Source: Sulfurimonas sp. (GTDB lineage Bacteria > Campylobacterota > Campylobacteria > Campylobacterales > Sulfurimonadaceae). From it: a stretch of DNA of 37,059 bases. Location of the stretch: the NCBI GenBank assembly GCA_027019335.1, contig JALUWV010000089.1, forward strand, positions 1 to 37,059. Reading direction: 5' to 3'. The notes below the pieces were generated by a model, which saw only the letters and a list, made by a program, of their open reading frames with translations, did not search any database and was not told the DNA's origin. Shown here piece by piece: positions 22,442 through 31,572 of this stretch (position 1 is its first letter; the number at the start of each line of letters is the position of its first letter). A program made the translations under genes and the position numbers.

Positions 22442-24152
22442 AAACTATCTTGAAAACCCTTATAAAAGGATTGAAGCGACACATTTTTTAGTCATAGCAA
22501 TCCTTTTAGTCAACATTGTTTTCTTAACAAATGATTTTTTTTCCATTCTTTTACAATCACTTTTAATCATAGCTGTTTTCTTACATAATAGAGATGATAT
22601 GACACTCAAACATACCCTTCAAGATAAAGAGAGGGAAATCAGTGAAGATAGAGATATTTTTTATAAAAATATCATTGTTTCGGAGTCAGATTTACAAGGA
22701 AATATTACCTATGCAAATGAGAAGTTTTGTGAAATTTCTGGTTATACAGAAGAAGAACTCATAGGAAAACCTCACAGTATAGTAAGACATCCAGAAACAC
22801 CAAAAACATTTTTTGAAACGATGTGGAACACTCTCAAGGCAGAAGAAAAATTTCATGGTGTCATAAAAAATAGAAAAAAAGATGGCTCTGCCTATTGGGT
22901 AGATGTCTCTATCATACCTATCAAGAAAAAAAACAGACTGATGGGGTATCGGGCTATTCGTTTTGATATTACAAATCAAGTTTTAATGGAAGAACAACTC
23001 CAGCATGAGTCGGATGTAAAAGAGGTACTCATTCAAAAACAGAGTAATCGTTTTAATTTTGCCATTAACTCTTCTCGGGATGGTTTTTGGGACTATGATA
23101 TTGCATCAAAAGAGTTTTATTTGAGTAGTGGCTGGAAAGAGCGTCTTGGCTTTAAAAATGAAGAAAAAGTAAGCTATCTTGATTATCTTGACCTTATTCC
23201 AGAGAAGAATAGATTTGAACACCATATACAGATGCATGATATTATAGAAAATTCTTCAAGTGAAGTAAAATATGTCCATTTCTGTGTGAAATATCCTTTG
23301 ATTACTAAGTCTGGAGAACAGTTGCTGATAGAAGATGTAGGGGACGCTTTTTGTAATGAGCATAAAGATGTAACTCACTTAACTGGTTTTCATAGAGATA
23401 TAACCGACCAAGAGCGCCAAAGAAAAATTATAGAATCACAAAACCGTGTTTCAGCGATGGGGGAAGTGATGGGAAATATTGCCCATCAATGGAGACAACC
23501 TATAGGTGCGATAAACAACACACTCAACGACTTAGAATTTGATATAGAACTTGAAGAACTTGAAGTAATCGATACACAAAAAGTGTTAGCAGTTACAAAA
23601 AAGGTAAAAGAGTATACTTCACATTTAAGTCAGACGATAGATGATTTTAGAGATTTGACAAGTCATAAAAAAGAAAAATCTCTCTTTTTAGTGAAGGAAG
23701 TACTGGCAGAAGCCTTTAAAATTACGACCCATGAATATGAGAAATATAGTATAAAGATTACTATTTTAGAAATAGATAAATGTGTTTGTAAGATTTATGG
23801 ATATTCGCGAGAGTTATTACAGGTATTACTCAACATCTTAAACAATGCCAAAGATGTTTTAGTAGAAAAAGAGATAAAATCTCCTGAGGTTGTTGTGAGT
23901 ATGCAAAGAGATGAAGAGACTCTTTCTATCTGTATTCGTGATAATGCAGGGGGTGTGCCATTGAGTGTTATAGATAAAATATTTGACCCCTACTTTACGA
24001 CAAAACATGAGAGTATTGGAACAGGGATTGGACTCTATATGAGTAAAAAAATCATAGATAATGATTTTGAGGGGCATTTAGAAGTGATTAATGAAGATGG
24101 TGGGGCAAATTTTGTCATCAGCTTGCCTCGTGTAGAAAAAACTTTAAGTTAG
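22422..24152 (+). CDS. Membrane-anchored PAS-PAS sensor histidine kinase
   Basis: A 576-residue kinase. Two hydrophobic segments (about 20-55) lack a sizeable periplasmic loop, which suggests sensing of an internal signal. PAS1 is at about 78-190, PAS2 at about 205-330. The dimerisation motif GNIAHQWRQPIGAI holds phospho-acceptor H355, and the ATPase domain has N box LLNILNNAKD, G1 DNAGGVP and G2 GTGIGLYMSKKI. The PAS1 motif GYTEEELIGKPHSIVRHPE resembles Aer-type redox PAS domains, which bind FAD in Aer. It overlaps the receiver gene upstream, and a shorter paralogue without a kinase follows 24 bases later. Confidence 0.93.
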   Translation: MKLSFFKNYLENPYKRIEATHFLVIAILLVNIVFLTNDFFSILLQSLLIIAVFLHNRDDMTLKHTLQDKEREISEDRDIFYKNIIVSESDLQGNITYANEKFCEISGYTEEELIGKPHSIVRHPETPKTFFETMWNTLKAEEKFHGVIKNRKKDGSAYWVDVSIIPIKKKNRLMGYRAIRFDITNQVLMEEQLQHESDVKEVLIQKQSNRFNFAINSSRDGFWDYDIASKEFYLSSGWKERLGFKNEEKVSYLDYLDLIPEKNRFEHHIQMHDIIENSSSEVKYVHFCVKYPLITKSGEQLLIEDVGDAFCNEHKDVTHLTGFHRDITDQERQRKIIESQNRVSAMGEVMGNIAHQWRQPIGAINNTLNDLEFDIELEELEVIDTQKVLAVTKKVKEYTSHLSQTIDDFRDLTSHKKEKSLFLVKEVLAEAFKITTHEYEKYSIKITILEIDKCVCKIYGYSRELLQVLLNILNNAKDVLVEKEIKSPEVVVSMQRDEETLSICIRDNAGGVPLSVIDKIFDPYFTTKHESIGTGIGLYMSKKIIDNDFEGHLEVINEDGGANFVISLPRVEKTLS

Positions 24153-24176
24153 AAATTTGACCAAAGGAGTGAAGAT

Positions 24177-24773
24177 ATGAAATTGAAAGTATTTATTATT
24201 ATCGGTTTTTTGCTTTTTGCAAATATTGTATTTTTTACTGAGAACTTGTTTTCGGTTGGATTGCAGGTAGTAGCACTCGGAAGTTTGACAGTTTTGGTTT
24301 ATAAAAAAGAGGAAGAATTACCTCAAGAACCTCAAGAAGATATAGAAGAGGATGTCGTGAAAAACTTGCATACGTTACTGGAAGAAAAAGAGGCAATGGT
24401 AAAAAAACTGAACAATCGTTTTGAATTAGCTATCAATGCATCAAGAGATGGATTTTGGGACTATAATCTTGAAACAAAAGAGTTTTATTTGAGTAAAGCA
24501 TGGCGTAAACGGCTCGGATTTCGCGAGGAAGAAGTAGTGACTTATCTCAATTATATTACATTAATCCCATTGAAAGAGAGAGCAATTTATCAAGAGCAAA
24601 TACAACAGTTAATCGAAGAATTTTCTGAGTATGTTGAGTATGTGAACTTTTCTTTCACCTATCCTCTTGTAACGAGGTCTGGTGAAAAATTACTTGTCGA
24701 AGATAACGGAAATGCATTTTGTAATGAAAATAAAGAAGTATTTCGTTTTGTAGGTTTTCAAAGAGTAGTGTAA
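24177..24773 (+). CDS. Membrane-anchored PAS protein, kinase-less paralogue of the upstream sensor
   Basis: A 198-residue protein with an N-terminal hydrophobic hairpin (about 5-42), an acidic linker, a helix and one PAS domain (about 80-198). The PAS domain parallels PAS2 of the upstream kinase: FELAINASRDGFWDYNLETK against FNFAINSSRDGFWDYDIASK, and VEDNGNAFCNENKEV against IEDVGDAFCNEHKDV. The membrane segments also match (LLFANIVFFTENLF against ILLVNIVFLTNDFF). PAS1, HisKA and ATPase parts are missing, and the reading frame ends cleanly. AAAGGAG precedes the ATG. It could be a decoy or heterodimer partner, or a decaying duplicate; the clean ORF with its own ribosome-binding site favours function. 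Confidence 0.88.
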   Translation: MKLKVFIIIGFLLFANIVFFTENLFSVGLQVVALGSLTVLVYKKEEELPQEPQEDIEEDVVKNLHTLLEEKEAMVKKLNNRFELAINASRDGFWDYNLETKEFYLSKAWRKRLGFREEEVVTYLNYITLIPLKERAIYQEQIQQLIEEFSEYVEYVNFSFTYPLVTRSGEKLLVEDNGNAFCNENKEVFRFVGFQRVV

Positions 24774-24776
24774 AAA

Positions 24777-26396
24777 CTACTCCGCGTTTAAACTCGCTTT
24801 AACAAATGCAAGGATTGCTGCATTTGGTGTTTGTAAGCGAGATGTAAATTCTGGGTGAAATTGTACCCCTAAGAACCATGGATGTCCTGCTATTTCAACA
24901 GTTTCAATCAGTCCATTAGACTCTCCTGTAACTACCATACCCGCTTTTTCTAACTCTTCTCTATAAGCAGGGTTTGCTTCATAACGGTGGCGATGGCGTT
25001 CATGAATCACTTTTGCTCCACTGTAGGCTTCTTGGATGAGTGAACCATCTTTTGTTTCACATGGGTACTCGCCTAAACGTAAGGTACCGCCCATAGGTGA
25101 TTGGTGGGTTCTAAGTTGTGCATCACCGCTTTGGTCTAAAAAGTTATCTATAAGATAGACCATAGGATGTGGTGTACTTTCATCAAATTCTACTGAGTTT
25201 GCCCCTTCGAGACCAAGAACATTACGAGCATATTCAACAAGTGTGAGTTGCATTCCAAGGCATATGCCGAGGTATGGTACTTTGTTTACACGTGCATACT
25301 CTATGGCTTGAATTTTCCCTTCGACTCCCCTACTTCCAAAGCCTCCAGCTACTAAGACAGAATCACAGTCGCTAAGGAGTGCTTCTGCACCGCGTTCTTC
25401 AATCTCTTCTGCATCTACCCAGTTGATTTCAACACGAGCATCGAGATGTGCACCACAGTGAATGAGCGACTCTGTGAGTGATTTATAAGCCTCTTTGAGT
25501 TCGAGGTACTTTCCAACAAAGCCAACAATAGTTTTCTCTTTTGGTTGAACAATCTTTTTCACCAGTATATCCCACTCTTCCATATCAGGGTTCAATTCAC
25601 CAAGGTCGAGCTCTTTAGAAAGCGGTTTGAGAATGTTTTGACGTAAAAAAGTAAGTGGAATATCATAAATCGTTTTTGCATCAAGTGCCTCAACAACACT
25701 ATCAGTAGAAACATCACAACTCATTGCAAGTTTTTTCTTAAATGTTTTTGGCAGACCATTTTCACTTCGAGCAATAATCATTTGAGGAGTAATCCCAATC
25801 CGACGGAGTTCTTGCACTGAGTGCTGTGTTGGTTTTGATTTGAGTTCGCCTGCTGCCTTGATGTAAGGGATGAGTGTTACATGGACAAAAAATGTTCCTG
25901 CAACTTCATCATCATGTTTCATTTGACGAATTGCTTCCATAAAAGGTAAACCTTCGATGTCGCCAACTGTTCCACCAAGCTCAACAACTAAAATGTCATG
26001 CCCTTCACCTGCTTGTTTAATTCGTGAAACAATCTCACCAACAATGTGAGGCACAACTTGAATCGTTTGTCCAAGGTAGCCACCAGAACGCTCTCTCTCA
26101 ATTACAGAAGAGTAGACTTGTCCTGTGGTAAAGTTTGCCGTCTTTAAAAATGATGCATCTAAAAAGCGCTCATAATTCCCAATATCAAGGTCTGTCTCTG
26201 CCCCATCTTTTGTTACAAAAACTTCACCATGCTCAAGAGGAGACATTGTTCCTGGGTCTACATTGATGTATGGGTCGATTTTTAACATACCTACATTTAA
26301 ACCAGAGTGTTTTAAAAGTGTACCGACACTTGCCGCAGTAATCCCTTTTCCAAGAGAGCTTAAAACTCCACCAGTCACGAAAATGTATTTTGTCAT
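24777..26396 (-). CDS. pyrG: CTP synthase
   Basis: A 539-residue enzyme that makes CTP from UTP, ATP and glutamine. The N-terminal synthetase P-loop is [16 protein letters not shown] (8-23). The C-terminal class I glutaminase domain has the nucleophile loop GICLGMQL and the His/Glu pair in QFHPEFTS. Length and domain order are standard. It converges on the PAS-protein gene with only a three-base gap and diverges from the Kef-type antiporter gene. Confidence 0.98.
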   Translation of the reverse strand: MTKYIFVTGGVLSSLGKGITAASVGTLLKHSGLNVGMLKIDPYINVDPGTMSPLEHGEVFVTKDGAETDLDIGNYERFLDASFLKTANFTTGQVYSSVIERERSGGYLGQTIQVVPHIVGEIVSRIKQAGEGHDILVVELGGTVGDIEGLPFMEAIRQMKHDDEVAGTFFVHVTLIPYIKAAGELKSKPTQHSVQELRRIGITPQMIIARSENGLPKTFKKKLAMSCDVSTDSVVEALDAKTIYDIPLTFLRQNILKPLSKELDLGELNPDMEEWDILVKKIVQPKEKTIVGFVGKYLELKEAYKSLTESLIHCGAHLDARVEINWVDAEEIEERGAEALLSDCDSVLVAGGFGSRGVEGKIQAIEYARVNKVPYLGICLGMQLTLVEYARNVLGLEGANSVEFDESTPHPMVYLIDNFLDQSGDAQLRTHQSPMGGTLRLGEYPCETKDGSLIQEAYSGAKVIHERHRHRYEANPAYREELEKAGMVVTGESNGLIETVEIAGHPWFLGVQFHPEFTSRLQTPNAAILAFVKASLNAE

Positions 26397-26411
26397 TTGT
26401 ATGCTCCATCT

Positions 26412-26417
26412 ATTATA
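26412..26417 (-). promoter_or_regulatory. -10 box of pyrG
   Basis: TATAAT on the minus strand 15 bases from the pyrG ATG, within a short divergent promoter region shared with the antiporter gene. The expected leader is under 15 bases. Confidence 0.45.
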
Positions 26418-26434
26418 TATTCGCGATTATAGTA

Positions 26435-26440
26435 TATAAT
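26435..26440 (+). promoter_or_regulatory. -10 box of the Kef-type antiporter gene
   Basis: Perfect TATAAT 27 bases upstream of the preferred ATG at 26468, after which AGTAGGAAT provides a ribosome-binding site. This placement argues against a start upstream at 26390. Confidence 0.6.
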
Positions 26441-26467
26441 GTCTTATTAGCTTATAAAAGTAGGAAT

Positions 26468-28090
26468 ATGGAACACTCACTCATTTTTGTCGTTGTCGCA
26501 CTTGGAATCTCAATTGTTTTAAATATCTTTCTTAAAAAGTTCGGAATTTCTCAAATCATAGGGTATATATTTACTGGTACACTGATGGTGTATGCTTTTC
26601 ATTTGAGAGAGCTAAGCCAGTCACATGGATTGGCGATGGTAGGGGAATTTGGGATTGTTTTTCTGATGTTTACCATAGGGCTTGAAATCTCTTTAGAGAG
26701 AATGAACACTATGAAAAAAGAGATATTTGGCAATGGTCTTATGCAGGTTCTTTTTACAGCACTTATTGTTTATTTCGCTTCTCATTATGGTTTTGGGCTT
26801 GAGAGTAAGTCTTCTATTATTATTGCCCTTGCCTTTTCTCTCTCTTCTACAGCTGTTGTTTTGAGTTACCTCAAAAGTTCTAAAGAGATTTATGCCCCGT
26901 ATGGACAAAATGCAACGGGGATACTCATTTTACAAGATATTGCTGTGATTCCTATCTTGATTTTGATTGGATTTTTAACAAGTGAGGGTAATGAAAGTGT
27001 AGGGACGATTGTGCTACACACACTTCTGAGTGCCATAATAGTTGTCGGTATTTTACTTATTGTCGGCAAAAAGATTGTAGCTTGGCTCTTACACTTTTCT
27101 GCTTCTAGTCAACTTGAAGAGCTTTTTATGGGTTCTGTTTTGTTTATCGTGATGGGTGCGGCTTTGTTTGCTTCTTCTATGGGCTTTACTTACTCTTTAG
27201 GCGCTTTTGTTGCAGGTATGGTTATCGCAGAGACAAAGTATCATCATAAAGTAGAAGCAGATATTGCTCCTTTTAAAGATATATTACTCGGTACTTTTTT
27301 TGTTGTGGTGGGGATGAAAGTGGATGTTGCTCTTTTTGTTGATAATATTTTTCTCATTGGTGCTATCTTTGTGCTGATTGTCTTGCTCAAAACCTTTGTA
27401 ATGTTTGTAACTTTGCGTTTAACTTCCACAAGTGCAACCGCACTTAAAACGGCACTTTCTTTATCGCAAGTGGGAGAGTTCTCATTTGTAATCTTTGCTG
27501 TGGCAGCATCTGGAGGGATACTTACACAAGAGATGGCTTCGCTTTTAGTACTTATTGTTATATTTTCTATGGTTGTGACCCCTTTTGTCATTCCACATAT
27601 TAGTGAATGGGTAGATAAGCTCATCAAAGAAAAAGATATTACAACAGATATGTCAAAACTTTCGACTCGTAGAGACCATGTGATAGTGTGTGGGTATAGC
27701 TTTGTAGGAAAGTATGTTTCAAAACATCTTGAAGAGTTAGATGCTCCCTATATTGTTGTAGATAATTCCAACAAACATGTGCGAGAAGCTTTGAAAGATG
27801 AGCAAGAAGTCTATATGGGAGATGCTTCAAAACTTTCTATTTTAAGTGCTTTACATGTAGAAAATGCGGCAGCTATTATAGTTACTTTAGATAATGTGGA
27901 GAAAAAACGACTCATTTGTGAGGCTGTTTTAAAACAGTCTAAAAATGCCAATGTCATTGTCAAAGTAGCTTCTCTTGAGGAAAAAGAAAAATTGAGTGAT
28001 TTACCAATCACAACAATCGTAGATATAAAAGTAGAAGTGGCACGGGTTTTAGTCGAGCGGATGCTAACTTGCCAGTTACATTATAAATAA
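26468..28090 (+). CDS. Kef-type (CPA2) monovalent cation/proton antiporter with C-terminal RCK domain
   Basis: A 540-residue membrane protein. Residues about 1-385 have some 12 hydrophobic segments of the Na+/H+ exchanger fold, with IGYIFTGTLM, GEFGIVFLMFTIGLEIS and SLSSTAVVLSYL typical of KefB/C relatives. The C-terminal RCK/TrkA-N domain starts at HVIVCGYSFVGKYVSKHLEE and ends with TLDNVEKKRLICEA, a likely NAD(H)-type Rossmann module that gates transport. The frame is open upstream to 26390, but that part would overlap the pyrG start and its promoter, so ATG 26468 with AGTAGGAAT before it is chosen. The exact ion is not determined. Confidence 0.92.
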   Translation: MEHSLIFVVVALGISIVLNIFLKKFGISQIIGYIFTGTLMVYAFHLRELSQSHGLAMVGEFGIVFLMFTIGLEISLERMNTMKKEIFGNGLMQVLFTALIVYFASHYGFGLESKSSIIIALAFSLSSTAVVLSYLKSSKEIYAPYGQNATGILILQDIAVIPILILIGFLTSEGNESVGTIVLHTLLSAIIVVGILLIVGKKIVAWLLHFSASSQLEELFMGSVLFIVMGAALFASSMGFTYSLGAFVAGMVIAETKYHHKVEADIAPFKDILLGTFFVVVGMKVDVALFVDNIFLIGAIFVLIVLLKTFVMFVTLRLTSTSATALKTALSLSQVGEFSFVIFAVAASGGILTQEMASLLVLIVIFSMVVTPFVIPHISEWVDKLIKEKDITTDMSKLSTRRDHVIVCGYSFVGKYVSKHLEELDAPYIVVDNSNKHVREALKDEQEVYMGDASKLSILSALHVENAAAIIVTLDNVEKKRLICEAVLKQSKNANVIVKVASLEEKEKLSDLPITTIVDIKVEVARVLVERMLTCQLHYK

Positions 28091-28109
28091 ACTTTAATCT
28101 TATTCTCTG

Positions 28110-28115
28110 TATACT
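28110..28115 (+). promoter_or_regulatory. -10 box six bases from the EAL-protein ATG
   Basis: TATACT followed by TGTGAC and then ATG at 28122. No ribosome-binding site lies in between, so the transcript may be leaderless. Read-through from the antiporter gene 31 bases upstream is an alternative. Confidence 0.4.
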
Positions 28116-28121
28116 TGTGAC

Positions 28122-30089
28122 ATGAAAGATTTAAAGCAAATAACTTCTACGACAAAAATGTTAAAACTCCTTTATGTAGAGGATAATCAAGAAGTAAGAG
28201 AAGCTACCTTAGAAATATTATCTGATTTTTTTGATGATATTATAGTCGCAGTAGATGGTACAGATGGTTTAGAAAAGTTTTATGCTCATAAGATTGATAT
28301 CGTTATGACGGACATATTGATGCCAAATATGAATGGCTTAGATATGTTGGAAAAAATGCAAGAAACAGATGAAGATGTAACAGCCCTCATATTTTCTGCT
28401 TATAATGAAGAGAGATACTTTATCAAAGGTATTCAACTTGGAGTAGAAGCATATCTAACAAAACCTCTTAAGATTGACCAATTTTTACAAGTATTAGGCA
28501 ACACTGTAAAGAAGATAGAAGCTTTAAAAGGGTATCAAAAACTCCAACAATATAAAGAGATTATAGATTTTAGCTCCATCGTCTCTGTCTTAACTCCTGA
28601 TGGAAAGGTAAAATTTGTCAATGATGCCTTTTGTAAGATATCGGGGTATAGAAGAGAAGAGTTGGTGGGCAATAATTATATCGCTGTAACAAAAAACAAG
28701 CAAGAAACAGCGCTCAACACTAGTATTTGGAAAAAGATTAAAGAAGAAAAAGAGATTTGGAGAGGGATTACAAAAAATGTTTCTAAACAGGGGAATATTT
28801 ACTACTTAGATAGTACGATTAAACCTATCTTAGATAAAAATAACACCATCACAGAATATATAGCGATTCGCCATGATATTACGGATGTGATGAATCCTTT
28901 ACGACAGTTGAATGATTTTATCAAGAGTGTAAAAGTTCCTATGATTGTCTTGATTAAAATCGAAAACTTTCAAAATATAGAAAATTTTTATGGACAAGAT
29001 ATTTTACAAGATATAGAAGATAACTTTGCAAAACAGCTTCGTAATTTTATTCCCCAAAGTCTCCATTTCAAAAATGTTTTTACTCTTAATGATGGAGAAT
29101 ATGCTATCGCTTTAGATAAGGGTGACTGTTCACTCGATGATGATGCAATTTTTTCCTTACTACAAGAACTACAAGCCACAGTAGAAGAGGCAAAGATAAC
29201 GATAGGTGAACTTGACTATGATGTCTCTATTGGCATGAGCTATGCCTATGGAAAAAATGTTTTTGAAAATGTGAAGTATGGGATTAAACTCCTTGAGAGT
29301 TCCAAGAAACACATCGTTTTTTCCAATAACCTAGCAGATAAAGAGCAGTTAAAAGCATCAGAAAATATACGCACGCTCACAATGGTAAAGACGGCAATAG
29401 AAGGGGATAACATCATCTCCTATTTTCAACCTATCATAGATAACAAAACACAAAAGGTTGTGAAGTATGAATCACTTGTGCGTTTGATTGATGAAAATGG
29501 CAAAGTTTTAGCACCTTTTTTCTTTTTAGATGTTTCTAAACAAGGAAAATACTACACACAAATTACTTCAATGGTACTTGATAATGCTTTTAAAGCACTC
29601 CAAATTACAGATAAAGATATATCTATCAACTTATCGGCTTTAGACATTGAAAAAGAGATGATACGAGAAAAATTTTTTAGTTTATTACAAAACCATAAAG
29701 ATTCTGCAAAACGTATTGTAATAGAACTTTTAGAAGATGAAGCCTTTAAAGATTTTGAAGTTATTAAAGCTTTTATTACAAAAGTAAAAGCACTCGGTGT
29801 GAAGATAGCCATCGATGACTTTGGTTCAGGCTACTCAAATTTTGAGAGATTACTTGACTATCAACCTGATATATTAAAAATTGATGCAACTTTAGTTAAA
29901 AATATTGCAACAAGTAGTTTTTCCCTCTCAACAGTAAAAACAATGGTGCTTTTTGCAAAAGAACAGCAAATGGAAGTGATTGCCGAGTATGTTGAAAATG
30001 AGGAAATTTACAATATTTTATGCTCTTTAGATGTTGATTATTCGCAAGGCTACTACTTCGGAAAACCAGATATTTTGCAAAAACAATAA
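28122..30089 (+). CDS. Receiver-PAS-degenerate GGDEF-EAL protein, probable c-di-GMP phosphodiesterase
   Basis: A 655-residue cytoplasmic protein. The receiver (1-130) has E20/D21, D64 and K114. The PAS domain spans about 145-255 (FVNDAFCKISGYRREELVG). The GGDEF-like domain spans about 262-400, but the signature is replaced by NDGEY (323-327), so cyclase activity is unlikely. The EAL domain spans about 420-650 with all main catalytic residues: E450 (ESL), N503, E535, D565/D566 (DDFGSG), K586, E622 and Q642. It should therefore hydrolyse c-di-GMP, perhaps under control of receiver phosphorylation and of the PAS signal. The neighbouring flagellin gene 42 bases downstream fits a role in motility choice, which is an inference. 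Confidence 0.93.
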   Translation: MKDLKQITSTTKMLKLLYVEDNQEVREATLEILSDFFDDIIVAVDGTDGLEKFYAHKIDIVMTDILMPNMNGLDMLEKMQETDEDVTALIFSAYNEERYFIKGIQLGVEAYLTKPLKIDQFLQVLGNTVKKIEALKGYQKLQQYKEIIDFSSIVSVLTPDGKVKFVNDAFCKISGYRREELVGNNYIAVTKNKQETALNTSIWKKIKEEKEIWRGITKNVSKQGNIYYLDSTIKPILDKNNTITEYIAIRHDITDVMNPLRQLNDFIKSVKVPMIVLIKIENFQNIENFYGQDILQDIEDNFAKQLRNFIPQSLHFKNVFTLNDGEYAIALDKGDCSLDDDAIFSLLQELQATVEEAKITIGELDYDVSIGMSYAYGKNVFENVKYGIKLLESSKKHIVFSNNLADKEQLKASENIRTLTMVKTAIEGDNIISYFQPIIDNKTQKVVKYESLVRLIDENGKVLAPFFFLDVSKQGKYYTQITSMVLDNAFKALQITDKDISINLSALDIEKEMIREKFFSLLQNHKDSAKRIVIELLEDEAFKDFEVIKAFITKVKALGVKIAIDDFGSGYSNFERLLDYQPDILKIDATLVKNIATSSFSLSTVKTMVLFAKEQQMEVIAEYVENEEIYNILCSLDVDYSQGYYFGKPDILQKQ

Positions 30090-30097
30090 AATAAGAG

Positions 30098-30103
30098 TAT
30101 AAT
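30098..30103 (+). promoter_or_regulatory. Sigma70-type -10 box of flagellin
   Basis: TATAAT 28 bases before the flagellin ATG, and an AAAGGAG ribosome-binding site at about 30119-30125. I see neither a sigma28 GCCGATAA-like box nor a sigma54 GG-N10-GC pair in the gap of 42 bases. Confidence 0.5.
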
Positions 30104-30131
30104 TATTGTAAATACTTATAAAGGAGATATT

Positions 30132-30947
30132 ATGTCTTTTTCAATAAATACAAATACATCATCTCAGTTTGCAGGTATTAATGCAAACAAACAGAACAAT
30201 GCACTTGATAAAAGCTTAAATGCACTCTCCTCAGGGGATAAAATCATAAAAGCTGCTTTGGATGCTGCAGGATTGAGTATTGCCGATAAACTCTCTGCAC
30301 AAGTTTCAGGACTTGGGCAAGCGATGATGAATTCAAATGATTCTATTGGTATGCTGCAAGTTGCAGAAGGTGGATTGCAAGGTATCAACGATAATTTTGA
30401 TAGAATTCGAGTCCTTACACTTCAAGCTTCTAATGATACATTAAATGCTGGCGATAGAGCAAACATTCAAAAAGAGATAGATGGACTTTTGGGTTCTTCT
30501 AATGATATAGCAAATCAGACAAGCTTCAATGGTAAAAAACTGCTTGATGGGAGTCTTGGTGCTTTTACAACACAAGCAGGTGCAAACAGTGGAGAGACAC
30601 AAACAGCGACTATAAGTAGTGCAACTGTTGGATCATTGATAGGTTCTGTGGATGTAACGACTGCCGATGGAAGAAATAGTGCTTTAGACAATATTGATAA
30701 TGCTTTAAAGAGTATTGGTGAAAATCGTTCTAATATTGGAGCGGCACAAAATCAACTAATGTCAAATATACGTAATCTCTCTGTTACTCAGGTAAACAGT
30801 GCATCGGCTGCATCACAAATACAAGATGTTGATTTTGCAAAAGAGAGTGCTAATTTTTCTCAAGCAAATGTAATGTCACAGATTGGTTCATTTGCACAAG
30901 CACAATCGAATGCAGTTGCGGGGAATGTGACACGACTTTTTCAGTAG
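30132..30947 (+). CDS. Flagellin, short form
   Basis: A 271-residue filament protein made almost only of the D0/D1 core. The N-terminal part (about 1-140) begins MSFSINTNTSSQFAGINANK; the C-terminal part (about 185-271) ends SNAVAGNVTRLFQ, and the variable centre is under 50 residues. The D1 segment DRIRVLTLQASN keeps the arginine-containing pattern of flagellins recognised by TLR5 (compare QRIRELAVQ). Helicobacter and Campylobacter FlaA instead carry a changed segment there. The AAAGGAG ribosome-binding site is strong. It is the only flagellin in the window and is not next to other filament or chaperone genes. Confidence 0.95.
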   Translation: MSFSINTNTSSQFAGINANKQNNALDKSLNALSSGDKIIKAALDAAGLSIADKLSAQVSGLGQAMMNSNDSIGMLQVAEGGLQGINDNFDRIRVLTLQASNDTLNAGDRANIQKEIDGLLGSSNDIANQTSFNGKKLLDGSLGAFTTQAGANSGETQTATISSATVGSLIGSVDVTTADGRNSALDNIDNALKSIGENRSNIGAAQNQLMSNIRNLSVTQVNSASAASQIQDVDFAKESANFSQANVMSQIGSFAQAQSNAVAGNVTRLFQ

Positions 30948-30958
30948 TGTCTCATTTT

Positions 30959-31567
30959 CTAGTTTCCGCGTGAACCTGGTTTGATAGCTTCACTTCCATC
31001 TTTACAGAGGGGACAAGCTTCAGGTGCATACATTTCAAATGTAAAGTCGGCAAGTGCAAAAAATGGTATATCTTGTGGAAGCTTGCAGTTAGGCTTCGTT
31101 TGAATGTCGCTATTTTCGCGTTTACAAAAACCACGATTTGCAAGTGCAGCAACACCTACGATTTCACCACCGAGTTCTCTAACTACAGCAGCAGCTTCCA
31201 TCGCAGAACCACCAGTGGTAATAATGTCTTCACACATCAGTACTTTTTCACCCTCTTTGACTTCAAAACCACGGCGAATATTCATTGCTCCATTGACTCT
31301 CTCTGCAAAGATAAAACGCACATCAAGTGCAGTTGCAAGTGCAAAACCAGCGATAAGCCCACCAAGTGCAGGTGAACAAACAGTGTCTATCTCTAAACCA
31401 CTCTCTTTGATCTGTTTTGCGAGTGCTTGAGCTAATACTTTGGCAGTTTTTGGGTCTTCTAAAACTTTTGCTGATTGGAGATAAAACTGTGAGTGATTAC
31501 CACTACTCAGTTTAAAATGCCCTTCTAAAAGAGCATCCGCATCCATATAGATTTTTTTTACATCCAT
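30959..31567 (-). CDS. pyrE: Orotate phosphoribosyltransferase
   Basis: A 202-residue type I phosphoribosyltransferase joining orotate and PRPP to form OMP in pyrimidine synthesis. The PRPP motif is [20 protein letters not shown], and [15 protein letters not shown] is near the N-terminus. The C-terminal region has cysteines in KRENS and [13 protein letters not shown] contexts, seen in the longer Campylobacterota-type PyrE. It is last in the secG-frr-pyrE string, five bases after frr, and converges on flagellin with an 11-base gap. Confidence 0.96.
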   Translation of the reverse strand: MDVKKIYMDADALLEGHFKLSSGNHSQFYLQSAKVLEDPKTAKVLAQALAKQIKESGLEIDTVCSPALGGLIAGFALATALDVRFIFAERVNGAMNIRRGFEVKEGEKVLMCEDIITTGGSAMEAAAVVRELGGEIVGVAALANRGFCKRENSDIQTKPNCKLPQDIPFFALADFTFEMYAPEACPLCKDGSEAIKPGSRGN

Positions 31568-31572
31568 AACAA

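Noticed and set aside
24764-24781. Possible bidirectional terminator AGTAGT...ACTACT between the PAS gene and pyrG
   Set aside because: The stem is only six AT-rich base pairs with no T run, too weak to call.
25051-25064. Third parS-like sequence TGTTTCACATGGGT in pyrG
   Set aside because: Only the left half matches; the right half of the palindrome is missing, so ParB binding is not expected.
26390-26467. Upstream extension of the Kef-type antiporter reading frame
   Set aside because: It overlaps the pyrG start codon and both divergent promoters. A good ribosome-binding site precedes the ATG at 26468.
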